Part shown: one piece after another, positions 1 through 7,509 of the stretch | Layout: each line of letters starts with the position of its first letter | Position numbering within the stretch: position 1 is the stretch's first letter | Source: Actinomycetota bacterium | GTDB taxonomy: Bacteria > Actinomycetota > Actinomycetes > Nanopelagicales > Nanopelagicaceae | Direction of reading: 5' to 3' | Length of the DNA: 8,777 nucleotides | Assembly: GCA_009700405.1 (NCBI GenBank) | Contig: WLMD01000065.1 | Coordinates: 1 to 8,777 of the forward strand | Position numbers and translations under genes: made by a program | Notes under the pieces: generated by a model | The model's input: only the letters and a program-made list of their open reading frames with translations | Databases searched by the model: none | Told to the model about the DNA's origin: nothing

Positions 1-465
1 ATTGTTCCTGACATAGTTCTGGGCATTGGTCTACTGGCTCTTTACGCCCTGCTATCTGTTTCCTTAGGACTCTATTCAGTCCTATTCGCGCACGTCGTAT
101 TTAGTATGGCCTTTGTAACGGCTGTGGTTAAAGCGCGATTGGCCCACACAGATAAGTATCTTCGTGAAGCATCGATGGATCTCGGCGCGACAAGAACCGC
201 AACCTTTATGCGAATTACATTACCTTCGCTTGCGCCAGCAATCTTGGCCGGAGCTTTGCTGGCGTTTACTCTCTCATTAGATGAATTCGTGATTGCATTC
301 TTTACAAACGGACCAACGAGCCCGACTTTACCCATTGTGATTTATTCAATGGTCCGTTTTGGCGTCACCCCAGAAATTAACGCACTTGCAACGCTTTTGA
401 TGCTCGTAAGTTTCACTGCGGTCATTATTGCCCAGAGAATGACCAGACTGACGGAGGAAGCATGA
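1..465 (+). CDS. potC: PotC-like ABC transporter permease, 3' part
   Basis: This is the C-terminal part (154 codons, open at the left edge in frame 1) of an inner-membrane permease of a polyamine-type ABC importer. Three features match PotC as I know it: the EAA loop that docks on the ATPase (EASMDLGA, then LPSLAPAI, about residues 56-80 of the visible part), the stretch FTLSLDEFVIAFF, and the run IYSMVRFGVTPEINALAT. Hydrophobic segments fall at about residues 3-20, 23-42, 79-100 and 128-146. PotC proteins are about 265 residues, so roughly 110 N-terminal residues lie outside the window, and the internal ATG at 106 is not the real start. Its TGA stop overlaps the ATG of the next gene (ATGA), indicating translational coupling with the PotA-like ATPase. 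Polyamine specificity is inferred from family likeness and from the amine-oxidising genes downstream. Confidence 0.9.
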   Translation: MVPDIVLGIGLLALYALLSVSLGLYSVLFAHVVFSMAFVTAVVKARLAHTDKYLREASMDLGATRTATFMRITLPSLAPAILAGALLAFTLSLDEFVIAFFTNGPTSPTLPIVIYSMVRFGVTPEINALATLLMLVSFTAVIIAQRMTRLTEEA

Positions 466-1538
466 CGACCGAACCAAAGAATCTCATAGAGATCAGAAAC
501 CTCACTCATGATTACGGATCGGTGCGAGCCCTCGATGATGTGAGTTTAGATATTCGAGAGAATGAATTCTTTGCGTTACTTGGCCCATCAGGCTGTGGCA
601 AGACTACTTTACTTCGAATTCTTGCTGGATTCGAAACTCCTTTGACTGGTTCCGTAGAACTTTCTGGGCAGGACCTCACTGCCTTGCCGGCCAATAAGCG
701 CCCAATCAATCTGATGTTTCAAAGCTACGCACTCTTTCCACATATGAGCGTTGGCGCCAACATCGCTTATGGATTAGAGCGCGAGAAATTGCCTAAAGAT
801 GAAATCAAATCCCGTGTTGATGAAGTGCTAGAAACTGTCGGCTTGCAGGACAAAGTTAAAGCAAGGCCAAGTCAACTCTCGGGTGGTCAACGTCAACGTG
901 TAGCTCTAGCCCGAGCAATCGTGAAACGGCCAAAACTTCTTTTACTTGATGAACCTCTTTCGGCCCTTGATCGCAAAGTGCGTTCAGAAATGCAACTAGA
1001 ACTCAAGCGCCTGCAACTCGAAGTGGGGATCACCTTTGTTGTTGTTACCCACGATCAAGAAGAAGCAATGTCGATGGCCGATCGAATCGCCGTAATGGTT
1101 GAAGGCAAAGTTGGCCAAGTAGATTCACCAGTTGATTTATATCAAAGGCCAAACACGGCATACGTTGCTGATTTTATTGGAGATGGCAACTTCTTTGATG
1201 GAGTAGTTGTTCCTGAAGGAATTATGCATAAGAGTTTAGGATTATTGCCGGGCAATCGATACGGTAAAGATATTTCTGGTGATGCCCATCTATTGATTCG
1301 TCCTGAAGATATGCGCCTTGCAGATTCTGGAGAACACTCAATTCCGGCAGTTGTTCAGGATGTCCAATTTTTCGGGGGAGCTTCAACATTAGTACTCTCG
1401 ATTGTTGGACGAACTGCCCCAATTTTGGTTTCACAACCGGGAGCAACAAGTGCCCATCGTGGCGCTGTGGTTAATCTGACCTGGAGCGCCCAGAAGGCAA
1501 TCATTTTGCCGAATGATCCACGCAGGAGTGCTCTATAA
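462..1538 (+). CDS. potA: PotA-like polyamine ABC transporter ATPase
   Basis: A cytoplasmic ATPase of 358 residues that would power the importer formed with the PotC-like permease. All nucleotide-binding motifs are present: Walker A GPSGCGKTT (41-49), Q-loop MFQSYALFPHM (Q87), signature LSGGQRQR (139-146), Walker B LLLLDEP (159-165), D-loop SALD and the H-loop histidine (H197). A C-terminal TOBE-type regulatory region follows (about 240-350), with the typical LIRPED. The length is near the PotA/CysA-type norm. The start is set by GGAGG at 453-457, just upstream of ATG 462, which overlaps the permease stop. The next gene begins directly after its TAA, so the operon continues. The closest families are PotA (putrescine/spermidine) and related opine or iron importer ATPases; the neighbouring amine-oxidation genes favour polyamines. 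Confidence 0.92.
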   Translation: MTTEPKNLIEIRNLTHDYGSVRALDDVSLDIRENEFFALLGPSGCGKTTLLRILAGFETPLTGSVELSGQDLTALPANKRPINLMFQSYALFPHMSVGANIAYGLEREKLPKDEIKSRVDEVLETVGLQDKVKARPSQLSGGQRQRVALARAIVKRPKLLLLDEPLSALDRKVRSEMQLELKRLQLEVGITFVVVTHDQEEAMSMADRIAVMVEGKVGQVDSPVDLYQRPNTAYVADFIGDGNFFDGVVVPEGIMHKSLGLLPGNRYGKDISGDAHLLIRPEDMRLADSGEHSIPAVVQDVQFFGGASTLVLSIVGRTAPILVSQPGATSAHRGAVVNLTWSAQKAIILPNDPRRSAL

Positions 1539-2942
1539 ATGAAGATGCTTAGCCCTGTATTTGCGTCTCTTAAAGAGGCAGAAACAAAACCATTTTGGAT
1601 TTCGAATCAAGATGCTCCGGAAGCTTTTCCTTCTCTTACCTGCGCGACTACCTGCGATCTTGCAATAGTTGGTGGCGGGTTGACCGGTTTATGGGCGGCG
1701 ATTGAAGCGAAAATCGCCGATCCGACTTTAGATGTAGTTATTTTAGAATCTCAACATGTTGCCTATGGAGCCTCTGGGCGAAATGGTGGATTTTTCTCTG
1801 AGTCGCTCACACATGGCCTTGCTCACGGTTTATCTCTCTGGCCACGAGAGATCGACACATTACTGCGTTTAGGTCGGGAAAACGTAAGCGAAATATTTGC
1901 CTATCTGGATGCAGAAGGAATTGATGCCGATCAGAAATTCTGCGGTAAAAGTGTTATGGCTCTGCGCCCGCATCAAGTTGATGAATTAGCTGCGTCAAGC
2001 AAACAATTACAGGAGTATGGAGAGAAGGTTGAATTTCTCACGGGAGATGAGACGCGTAAAGATATTGATTCACCAACGTATCTTGCCTCACTTCGAATTC
2101 ACGATGGCAGCGGAATATTGGATCCTGCCAAACTTTCTTGGGGGCTTAGGCAAGCAGCGGTAAAAGCAGGGGTTCGAATTTATGAAATGACTCCCGTGAA
2201 AGCGCTCGCGCGAAATGGTGCGGGGATGCTTCTCCGTACGGCTAGTGCTGAGGTAAGCGCCCATAAAGTAATCCTTGCTACAAATGCTTTCGCACCTTTG
2301 CTTCGAAGAATGAAAAATATGGCGATACCTGTTTTCGATCATGTACTGGTTACAGAGCAACTCACCTCCAGCCAAATAGATTCCATTGGCTGGAAAGAAA
2401 GCCAAGGCGTGACTGATGCCGGAAATCAATTCCATTATTACCGCAGAACTCCTGATGATCGAATTCTTTGGGGCGGTTATGACGCAATCTATTATCGTGG
2501 GAGCAGCCGAGTAGCCTCTCAAGAACAATTTGATGCTTCACACCAATTGTTAGCTGAGCATTTCTTCGAGACTTTTCCGCAACTGGAAGGTTTGAATTTC
2601 TCTCATAAGTGGGCAGGAATGATTGATACGACCTCACGGTTTACACCGGTTATTGGCCGAGCTTTCGGAGGGCGTCTTGCTTATGCTTTTGGCTACACAG
2701 GTCTTGGCGTAACTTCTTCTCGATTTGGTGCCAAAGTTGCGCTGGATTTCATCAACAATCGCACCTCTGAACTCACCGAACTCACCTTAGTTAAGCGCAA
2801 ACCCATTCCTTTTCCACCAGAACCAATTCGTTCGGCTCTAGTAGCTAAAACTCGAGGGGCCTTAGCACGAGAAGATATCGACGGGAAAAGAGGTCCGTGG
2901 CTTGGACTTCTTGACCGAATGGGCGTTGGATTCAATAGTTGA
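1539..2942 (+). CDS. DAO-family FAD-dependent amine oxidoreductase (PuuB-like)
   Basis: A 467-residue flavoprotein of the D-amino-acid oxidase/glycine oxidase fold. It probably oxidises an amine (putrescine, spermidine or a gamma-glutamylated form) to an aldehyde. The N-terminal Rossmann motif VGGGLTGLWAA (44-54) ends at the ribose-binding acidic residue E70 and is followed by GASGRNGG (78-84), as in gamma-glutamylputrescine oxidase PuuB and relatives. A second nucleotide-contact strand KVILATNAF (243-251) and the C-terminal flavin-contact segment GYTGLGV (385-391) complete the fold; a tail PFPPEPIR follows (424-431). No signal peptide is visible, so it should be cytoplasmic. The ATG directly abuts the TAA of the ATPase gene, with AGGAG at 1524-1528 as a well-placed Shine-Dalgarno. 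Context puts it between uptake and the aldehyde dehydrogenase. The exact substrate cannot be read from sequence, and a general N-substituted amino-acid oxidase is the main alternative. Confidence 0.88.
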   Translation: MKMLSPVFASLKEAETKPFWISNQDAPEAFPSLTCATTCDLAIVGGGLTGLWAAIEAKIADPTLDVVILESQHVAYGASGRNGGFFSESLTHGLAHGLSLWPREIDTLLRLGRENVSEIFAYLDAEGIDADQKFCGKSVMALRPHQVDELAASSKQLQEYGEKVEFLTGDETRKDIDSPTYLASLRIHDGSGILDPAKLSWGLRQAAVKAGVRIYEMTPVKALARNGAGMLLRTASAEVSAHKVILATNAFAPLLRRMKNMAIPVFDHVLVTEQLTSSQIDSIGWKESQGVTDAGNQFHYYRRTPDDRILWGGYDAIYYRGSSRVASQEQFDASHQLLAEHFFETFPQLEGLNFSHKWAGMIDTTSRFTPVIGRAFGGRLAYAFGYTGLGVTSSRFGAKVALDFINNRTSELTELTLVKRKPIPFPPEPIRSALVAKTRGALAREDIDGKRGPWLGLLDRMGVGFNS

Positions 2943-2948
2943 ACCTAC

Positions 2949-2957
2949 AAGGAAAGA
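2949..2957 (+). promoter_or_regulatory. Shine-Dalgarno site deciding the dehydrogenase start
   Basis: The purine run AAGGAAAGA lies about ten bases before ATG 2968. It supports that start over the in-frame ATG at 2902, which would place 22 extra codons inside the preceding oxidoreductase gene and has no comparable site. Confidence 0.7.
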
Positions 2958-2967
2958 GAAATCTCGC

Positions 2968-4431
2968 ATGAGCAATATTTCGGGTCTGCATATTTCAGGA
3001 ACCACTCGCAATGGCAAAGGCAACAGGCGAACCCTGATCAATCCTGCAACGGGTCTGGCAGTTGCTGAAGTTTCTGAGGCATCAATAGATGACGCTCATG
3101 AAAGTGTTGCAGCTGCGCGTGGAGCATTTCCTATGTGGTCTGGCAAAACCGCAGGCGAGCGTTCGCGTATTTTGCTTCGTCTTGCTGATTTGATTGAACT
3201 ACACGGCGAAGAACTCACGCATATGGAAGTTAGCGATAGTGGAAAGCCATTCGCAACATTTCTTGAAGGAGAAATTCCTTTTGCTGTAGATAATCTGCGT
3301 TTCTTTGCAGGTGCAGCGCGCTCACTCGATGGCACAGGCGCGGGTATTTTGAGTGCAGGATACACATCGATGTTGATTCGCAGACCGATTGGTGTCATTG
3401 CAAGCATTGCTCCATGGAATTTTCCGCTAATTATGGCCATTTGGAAAATGGGTCCAGCACTTGCGGCAGGTAACACAGTCGTTTTGAAGCCAGCACCGAC
3501 AACACCACAAACCTCTTTGCGCATGGCTGAACTCGCAATGGAGGCTGGGATGCCAGCAGGTGTATTCAATGTAATTACTGGTGGCAGTGAAATCGGTCAG
3601 GCACTAGTTACCAGTAAAGATGTCAATATGATTTCATTGACTGGTTCTGCCGCAACAGGTGAACACATTATGAAAGAAGCAGCAAAGGGCACAAAAAGAG
3701 TTCATCTTGAATTGGGTGGCAAAGCTCCCGCTATTGTTTTTGCTGATGCGGATATCAATGCAATGGCGCAAGCGTTAATCATGGGATCCACATACAACAC
3801 TGGACAAGATTGCACTGCAGCTACTCGTGTCTATGTAGAACGCTCTCGTTATGCCGATGCAGTAGATGCTCTAGTTGCAACAGGCGCGAAGGTGAAGTGG
3901 GGAGATCCGATGGCAAGAGATAGTGATATCGGACCATTGATTTCAACTGATCATCGAGACCGTGTGCATGGCTTTGTCACGCGCGCAGTTGCAGCGGGGG
4001 CAAAGATAAAGTTGGGTGGACAGGTACCCGATGGCCCAGGTGCTTACTATCCACCGACTGTACTTGTAGATATGGATCAAAAGAGCGAGATAGTTCAGGG
4101 CGAAGTTTTCGGTCCAGTCCTTGCTGTATTGCCATTTGATGGCGAAAGTTCTGCGATTGAGCATGCTAACGACAGCGCATTCGGTCTTGCATCGTCTGTG
4201 TGGACGACAGATGTTTCGCGCGCACTTCGAGTGAGTCACCAACTTGAAGTAGGTGTTACGTGGATTAACGATCACCTACCTATTGCATCTGAAGCACCAC
4301 ATGGCGGGGTCAAGGGAAGTGGTTTCGGAAAGGACATGAGCCAAGAATCTTTGACCGAATACAGCGTGACTCGTCACATCATGATTAAGCACGCAGAAAC
4401 GATTGCTAACGACTCTTTCCGACCTGCCTAA
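2968..4431 (+). CDS. patD: Gamma-aminobutyraldehyde dehydrogenase (PatD-like ALDH)
   Basis: An NAD(P)-dependent aldehyde dehydrogenase of 487 residues. It would oxidise 4-aminobutanal (or a related aminoaldehyde from the upstream flavoenzyme) to GABA in the cytoplasm. Visible motifs are PWNFP (149-153, catalytic N151), cofactor-binding K174, the SLTGSAATG loop (223-231), ELGGK with general base E248, catalytic C282 in GQDCTAATR, and EVFGP (379-383). The GQDCTAA context, the ELGGKAP(A/V)IVF pattern, the PHGG segment (444-447) and the VTRHIMIKH tail resemble E. coli PatD (YdcW) more than PuuC, whose active site reads GQVC. I chose ATG 2968, which has a good Shine-Dalgarno and begins where family homology begins; a longer reading from 2902 is possible but unlikely. 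It lies 25 bases after the oxidoreductase gene as the last gene of the operon, and its stop overlaps the end of the opposing decarboxylase gene. Confidence 0.9.
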   Translation: MSNISGLHISGTTRNGKGNRRTLINPATGLAVAEVSEASIDDAHESVAAARGAFPMWSGKTAGERSRILLRLADLIELHGEELTHMEVSDSGKPFATFLEGEIPFAVDNLRFFAGAARSLDGTGAGILSAGYTSMLIRRPIGVIASIAPWNFPLIMAIWKMGPALAAGNTVVLKPAPTTPQTSLRMAELAMEAGMPAGVFNVITGGSEIGQALVTSKDVNMISLTGSAATGEHIMKEAAKGTKRVHLELGGKAPAIVFADADINAMAQALIMGSTYNTGQDCTAATRVYVERSRYADAVDALVATGAKVKWGDPMARDSDIGPLISTDHRDRVHGFVTRAVAAGAKIKLGGQVPDGPGAYYPPTVLVDMDQKSEIVQGEVFGPVLAVLPFDGESSAIEHANDSAFGLASSVWTTDVSRALRVSHQLEVGVTWINDHLPIASEAPHGGVKGSGFGKDMSQESLTEYSVTRHIMIKHAETIANDSFRPA

Positions 4432-5861
4432 TTAACAACCCTGTAAGTCTTTAACGTGGGATCACTTGCATAAGCGATTCGCACGCCATCGCTCTTTGCT
4501 TGGGTTAATCCATCCATAATTTCTTGGGTAATTACTTCGCCGGGAGCTAGGACTGCGACCCCTGGAGGATAGGGCGCGATGAGATCAGCGCTTGTCCTTC
4601 CCACGGCAATGTTTGCGTCAACCATTGAACTCTTTGCAAAGTAAGCATCACGCATTGACATCGCGATAGTTGGCGCAATCTTCCAACTTAAAGAAGTTGC
4701 ACTTGTACGTGGAATCTTCGAATACTTTCCTAGGACGTTAAGAATTGCCTGGGTAAGGATTGCAAAACGAGCATCGTCATCAGCGATAGTTGCAAGCAAA
4801 ACAATGGTGTCATGGTCGGCCATTTCTACTGAAACACCGAGAGCAATCAAATCTTTTTCAATCTCTATTCCATCGCCTCCAATGGTATTTACCCTGAGTA
4901 CTAATTTCGAAGGGTCAAATCGGCCAGGAGCAAAATCTTCTGTACGAAGTAAGACTTTCGCACCAAATTCAGCGGTGATTACTTCACGAAATTGTTGAAC
5001 TCTCGCCAAAAGTTGGCTAATAAGTTCGGTTCCATGTTTTTGCAGGAGTGCACGAACTGCGTCGATTGAAGCAAGGGGAGCGCCAGCTGGTGAAGTTGTG
5101 TGTGTTGTTTCAAAGGTTTGTTGAAGCGCTACAGCATCTAGTCGATCAGTCTTAGCAACAGCCAGAGCTGATGCGCTATATCCGGGAAGGGCTTTATGGA
5201 CACTAGTCACAAAGGCATCTGCGCCTAGTTGCATAGGATGTTTTGGCATCAAGGGGTGAAACCCAAAGTGTCCGCCCCATGCGGCATCAATAATCACCGG
5301 AATATTTACCGTATGTGCTGCATCAATGAGCGGAGGAAGATCGGAAATAGTTCCGAGGTAGCCCGGCTCGGTTAGCAAAACTGCGATTGGATTTTCGGGG
5401 AGCACGCGCAATAGTTCTGATACAGGTATTCCCGTTGGCACTCCGGTTGCTGAATCAATGTCAGGATAGAGCCAGAGTGGTTCAAGACCGGCCAGGACCA
5501 GTGCAGATAGTAAAGATCGATGAGAAGTCCTGCTGATAGCTACCTTGTCACCTGGCTTACCTAAGGCAAGTACAAGTGCTTGGTTTGCATGTGTTGAGCC
5601 ACCAGTTGAAAAGCGCGCCCAATCTCCTGACCATAACTGTGCAGCAAGAGCTTCTGCTTTTATGAGGACGCCATGCGTTAATTTGATTTCATCGAGCCCG
5701 CCATAGAGCGGAACATCGCGATCGACAACAAATCCCAAATCACTATCTAACTCAGTCGCGTTTTGTTTATGTCCAGGAATTGTAAAAGGAGCACTCTTTG
5801 TTTCGAGGAACGATAGGTATGCATCAAGTAGTGGTGCATCTTTGCGCAAACTCTCATCCAT
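4428..5861 (-). CDS. Orn/Lys/Arg decarboxylase-family PLP enzyme
   Basis: A 477-residue fold-type-I PLP enzyme of the SpeA/CadA-like family, expected to decarboxylate arginine, ornithine or lysine to the matching polyamine precursor. Recognisable elements are PGHKQ (29-33), the GLDEI region (55-59), the phosphate-binding stretch STGGSTHANQA (85-95), H114 in SHRS likely stacking on PLP, D192 in DAAWGGH (pairs with the pyridine nitrogen), Schiff-base K223 in SVHK, and the C-terminal domain with YPPG (431-434). The length matches the short Gram-positive and actinobacterial form rather than the 700-residue inducible E. coli enzymes. After the lysine the sequence is LPGYSASAL, where characterised members usually have LTQ, so substrate and even activity are uncertain. 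It lies nine bases after the ABC-F gene on the same strand and converges on the dehydrogenase with a 4-base overlap. The start has no strong Shine-Dalgarno; it fits a leaderless start. Confidence 0.87.
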   Translation of the reverse strand: MDESLRKDAPLLDAYLSFLETKSAPFTIPGHKQNATELDSDLGFVVDRDVPLYGGLDEIKLTHGVLIKAEALAAQLWSGDWARFSTGGSTHANQALVLALGKPGDKVAISRTSHRSLLSALVLAGLEPLWLYPDIDSATGVPTGIPVSELLRVLPENPIAVLLTEPGYLGTISDLPPLIDAAHTVNIPVIIDAAWGGHFGFHPLMPKHPMQLGADAFVTSVHKALPGYSASALAVAKTDRLDAVALQQTFETTHTTSPAGAPLASIDAVRALLQKHGTELISQLLARVQQFREVITAEFGAKVLLRTEDFAPGRFDPSKLVLRVNTIGGDGIEIEKDLIALGVSVEMADHDTIVLLATIADDDARFAILTQAILNVLGKYSKIPRTSATSLSWKIAPTIAMSMRDAYFAKSSMVDANIAVGRTSADLIAPYPPGVAVLAPGEVITQEIMDGLTQAKSDGVRIAYASDPTLKTYRVVN

Positions 5862-5867
5862 ATGGAT

Positions 5868-5873
5868 AAATTA
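5868..5873 (-). promoter_or_regulatory. Candidate leaderless -10 for the decarboxylase gene
   Basis: On the minus strand TAATTT, overlapping the ABC-F stop codon, is followed by six bases and then ATG 5861. This is the spacing expected if transcription begins at the A of the start codon, as is common in actinobacteria. No convincing -35 is seen; TAGACC about 15 bases upstream is a weak candidate. Read-through from the ABC-F gene is equally possible. Confidence 0.4.
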
Positions 5874-7469
5874 CTCGATGGTGATGAGGTCTAGGTAGCT
5901 TTCATTCCATAAATCTTCATCGCCATCAGGCAGGAGTAAGACTCGATCTGGGCGAAGCGCTGCTACAGCGCCTTCATCGTGAGAAACCAAGATTACAGAG
6001 CCTTGGAATTCTCCGAGCGCGCCAAGAATTTCATGACGGGATGCTGGGTCCAAGTTGTTTGTAGGCTCATCAAGCAGAAGGACGTTTGCTGCACTGACTA
6101 CAAGTACAGCAAGAGCCAATCGTGTGCGCTCGCCGCCACTAAGGACGTTCACTGGCTTATGGACATCATCACCGAGGAACAAGAAAGAACCCAAGACATT
6201 GCGCGCTTCAGGTTCAAGAATATTTGCATGAGCACTCTTCATGTTTTCTAATACCGTGCGATTGAAATCGAGTGACTCGTGCTCCTGTGTGTAGTAACCA
6301 ATCTTGAGGCCATGACCGGGAATAACTTCACCAGTGTCAGGTTCGAGATCTCCTGCGAGCATGCGCAAGAGAGTGGTCTTTCCTGCACCGTTAAGGCCAA
6401 GAATGACAACACGCGAACCTTTATCGATTGCAAGGTCAACATCGGTGAAGACTTCGAGTGAACCGTATGACTTGCTCAAGCCGGTAGCAGTGAGTGGAGT
6501 CTTGCCACATGGGGCGGGAGTTGGGAAACGTAGTTTGGCAACTCGATCACTCTTGCGAACATCTTCAAGATCTGAAAGCAAACGTTCGGCGCGACGGAAC
6601 ATGCCTTGGGCGGCTTTTGCCTTGGTTGCTTTGGCGCGCATCTTCTCTGCCTGCTTTTCAAGGATGGCAGCTTTCTTTTCAGCGTTAGCGCGATCAATCT
6701 TGCGTCGATGCTCATCAGCTTCGCGCTGTTGAAGGTACTTCTTCCAACCCATGTTGTAGACATCGATCACATTTCGGTTGGCATCAAGGTAGAAAACTTT
6801 ATTAACGACGGTTTCAATCAACGTAACATCGTGACTGATAATGACAAGCCCACCAGAATATTTAGTGAGATATTCACGCAACCAAATAACTGAATCAGCA
6901 TCAAGGTGGTTAGTCGGTTCGTCAAGCAAGAGAGTCTCTGCGCCACTGAAAAGAATGCGTGCTAATTCAACGCGGCGACGTTGTCCACCACTGAGTGAAT
7001 CAAGTGGTTCATCAAATAGTCGTTCAGGCAGACCCAAGTTAGTTGCAATAGCTTCGGCTTCGGCAGTTGCGCTATATCCGCCAGCGGCGTTGAATTCGGT
7101 ATCAGCTCTTGAGTAGCGATTCATTACCGCTTCGAGTTCATCGCCTTGTGCGGTGGCCATTGCTTGTTCGGCTTGGCGCATGCGATCAACAATGAGGTCT
7201 AGCCCTCTTACAGAAAGGATGCGTTCAACAACGGTTCCTGCTTCATCGCCGGTACGTGGATCTTGTGGCAAGTAACCAATGCCGCCACTTCGTAAAACTT
7301 GGCCTCCTGCAGGCATGGTTTCACCTGCTAAAACTTTTGCAAGAGTGCTTTTGCCTGCCCCGTTTCGTCCAACAAATCCGATTCGGTCGCCATGATTAAT
7401 TCTTACGGTGACGCCAGAGACCAAAAGTCGCGCTCCGGCGCGTAGTTCAAGGCTCTGTGTCGAAATCAT
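5871..7469 (-). CDS. ABC-F family duplicated ATPase (ribosome-associated type)
   Basis: A 532-residue soluble protein with two ABC ATPase domains and no membrane segments, the layout of ABC-F translation factors that act at the ribosome (EttA, Uup, antibiotic-protection types). Domain 1 has Walker A GRNGAGKST (34-42), LSGGQ (159-163) and LLLDEPTNHLD (180-190). The charged, helical inter-domain linker, rich in Lys, Arg, Glu and Ala, spans about 240-320. Domain 2 has GLNGAGKTT (358-366), LSGGE (443-447) and LLLDEPTNNLD (464-474). The N-terminus (ELRAGARLL) and the linker match the common actinobacterial ABC-F protein, which supports an Actinomycetota host. I chose ATG 7469 because homology begins there; an in-frame ATG at 7511 would add 14 unrelated residues and overlap the divergent gene's start codon. 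Neither start has a well-placed Shine-Dalgarno (AAGGAA lies 19 bases upstream). Whether it is housekeeping or gives drug resistance cannot be told from sequence. Confidence 0.93.
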   Translation of the reverse strand: MISTQSLELRAGARLLVSGVTVRINHGDRIGFVGRNGAGKSTLAKVLAGETMPAGGQVLRSGGIGYLPQDPRTGDEAGTVVERILSVRGLDLIVDRMRQAEQAMATAQGDELEAVMNRYSRADTEFNAAGGYSATAEAEAIATNLGLPERLFDEPLDSLSGGQRRRVELARILFSGAETLLLDEPTNHLDADSVIWLREYLTKYSGGLVIISHDVTLIETVVNKVFYLDANRNVIDVYNMGWKKYLQQREADEHRRKIDRANAEKKAAILEKQAEKMRAKATKAKAAQGMFRRAERLLSDLEDVRKSDRVAKLRFPTPAPCGKTPLTATGLSKSYGSLEVFTDVDLAIDKGSRVVILGLNGAGKTTLLRMLAGDLEPDTGEVIPGHGLKIGYYTQEHESLDFNRTVLENMKSAHANILEPEARNVLGSFLFLGDDVHKPVNVLSGGERTRLALAVLVVSAANVLLLDEPTNNLDPASRHEILGALGEFQGSVILVSHDEGAVAALRPDRVLLLPDGDEDLWNESYLDLITIE

Positions 7470-7497
7470 AGAGGTCAGTTTCTCATAGTTCCTTACG

Positions 7498-7503
7498 TAG
7501 AAT
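7498..7503 (+). promoter_or_regulatory. Candidate leaderless -10 for the MFS gene
   Basis: TAGAAT, a good match to the TAnnnT -10 consensus, is followed by six bases and then ATG 7510, so transcription could begin at the start codon itself. No Shine-Dalgarno precedes this ATG, which agrees with leaderless translation. A -35 at normal distance is not obvious. The element sits in the roughly 40-base divergent region shared with the ABC-F gene. Confidence 0.5.
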
Positions 7504-7509
7504 TGCCAC

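Noticed and set aside
2088..2528. 146-codon open frame antisense to the FAD oxidoreductase gene
   Set aside because: It lies wholly inside a well-supported gene and its translation shows no family motif; it is best explained as a shadow of the coding strand.
2769..2786. Tandem 9-base duplication (GAACTCACC twice) in the FAD oxidoreductase gene
   Set aside because: It only encodes a Glu-Leu-Thr repeat in a variable C-terminal loop; two copies in frame are not a meaningful repeat element.
3096..3569. 157-codon open frame antisense to the dehydrogenase gene
   Set aside because: It covers the conserved N-terminal ALDH region in the opposite strand, and its product has no recognisable domain.
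4400..4460. Possible bidirectional terminator between the convergent genes
   Set aside because: No GC-rich stem with a T-run is visible on either strand; the coding regions overlap directly.
6334..6732. 132-codon plus-strand open frame inside the ABC-F gene
   Set aside because: It is a Ser/Arg-rich reading of the linker and second ATPase domain in the wrong strand, with no start signal or motif.
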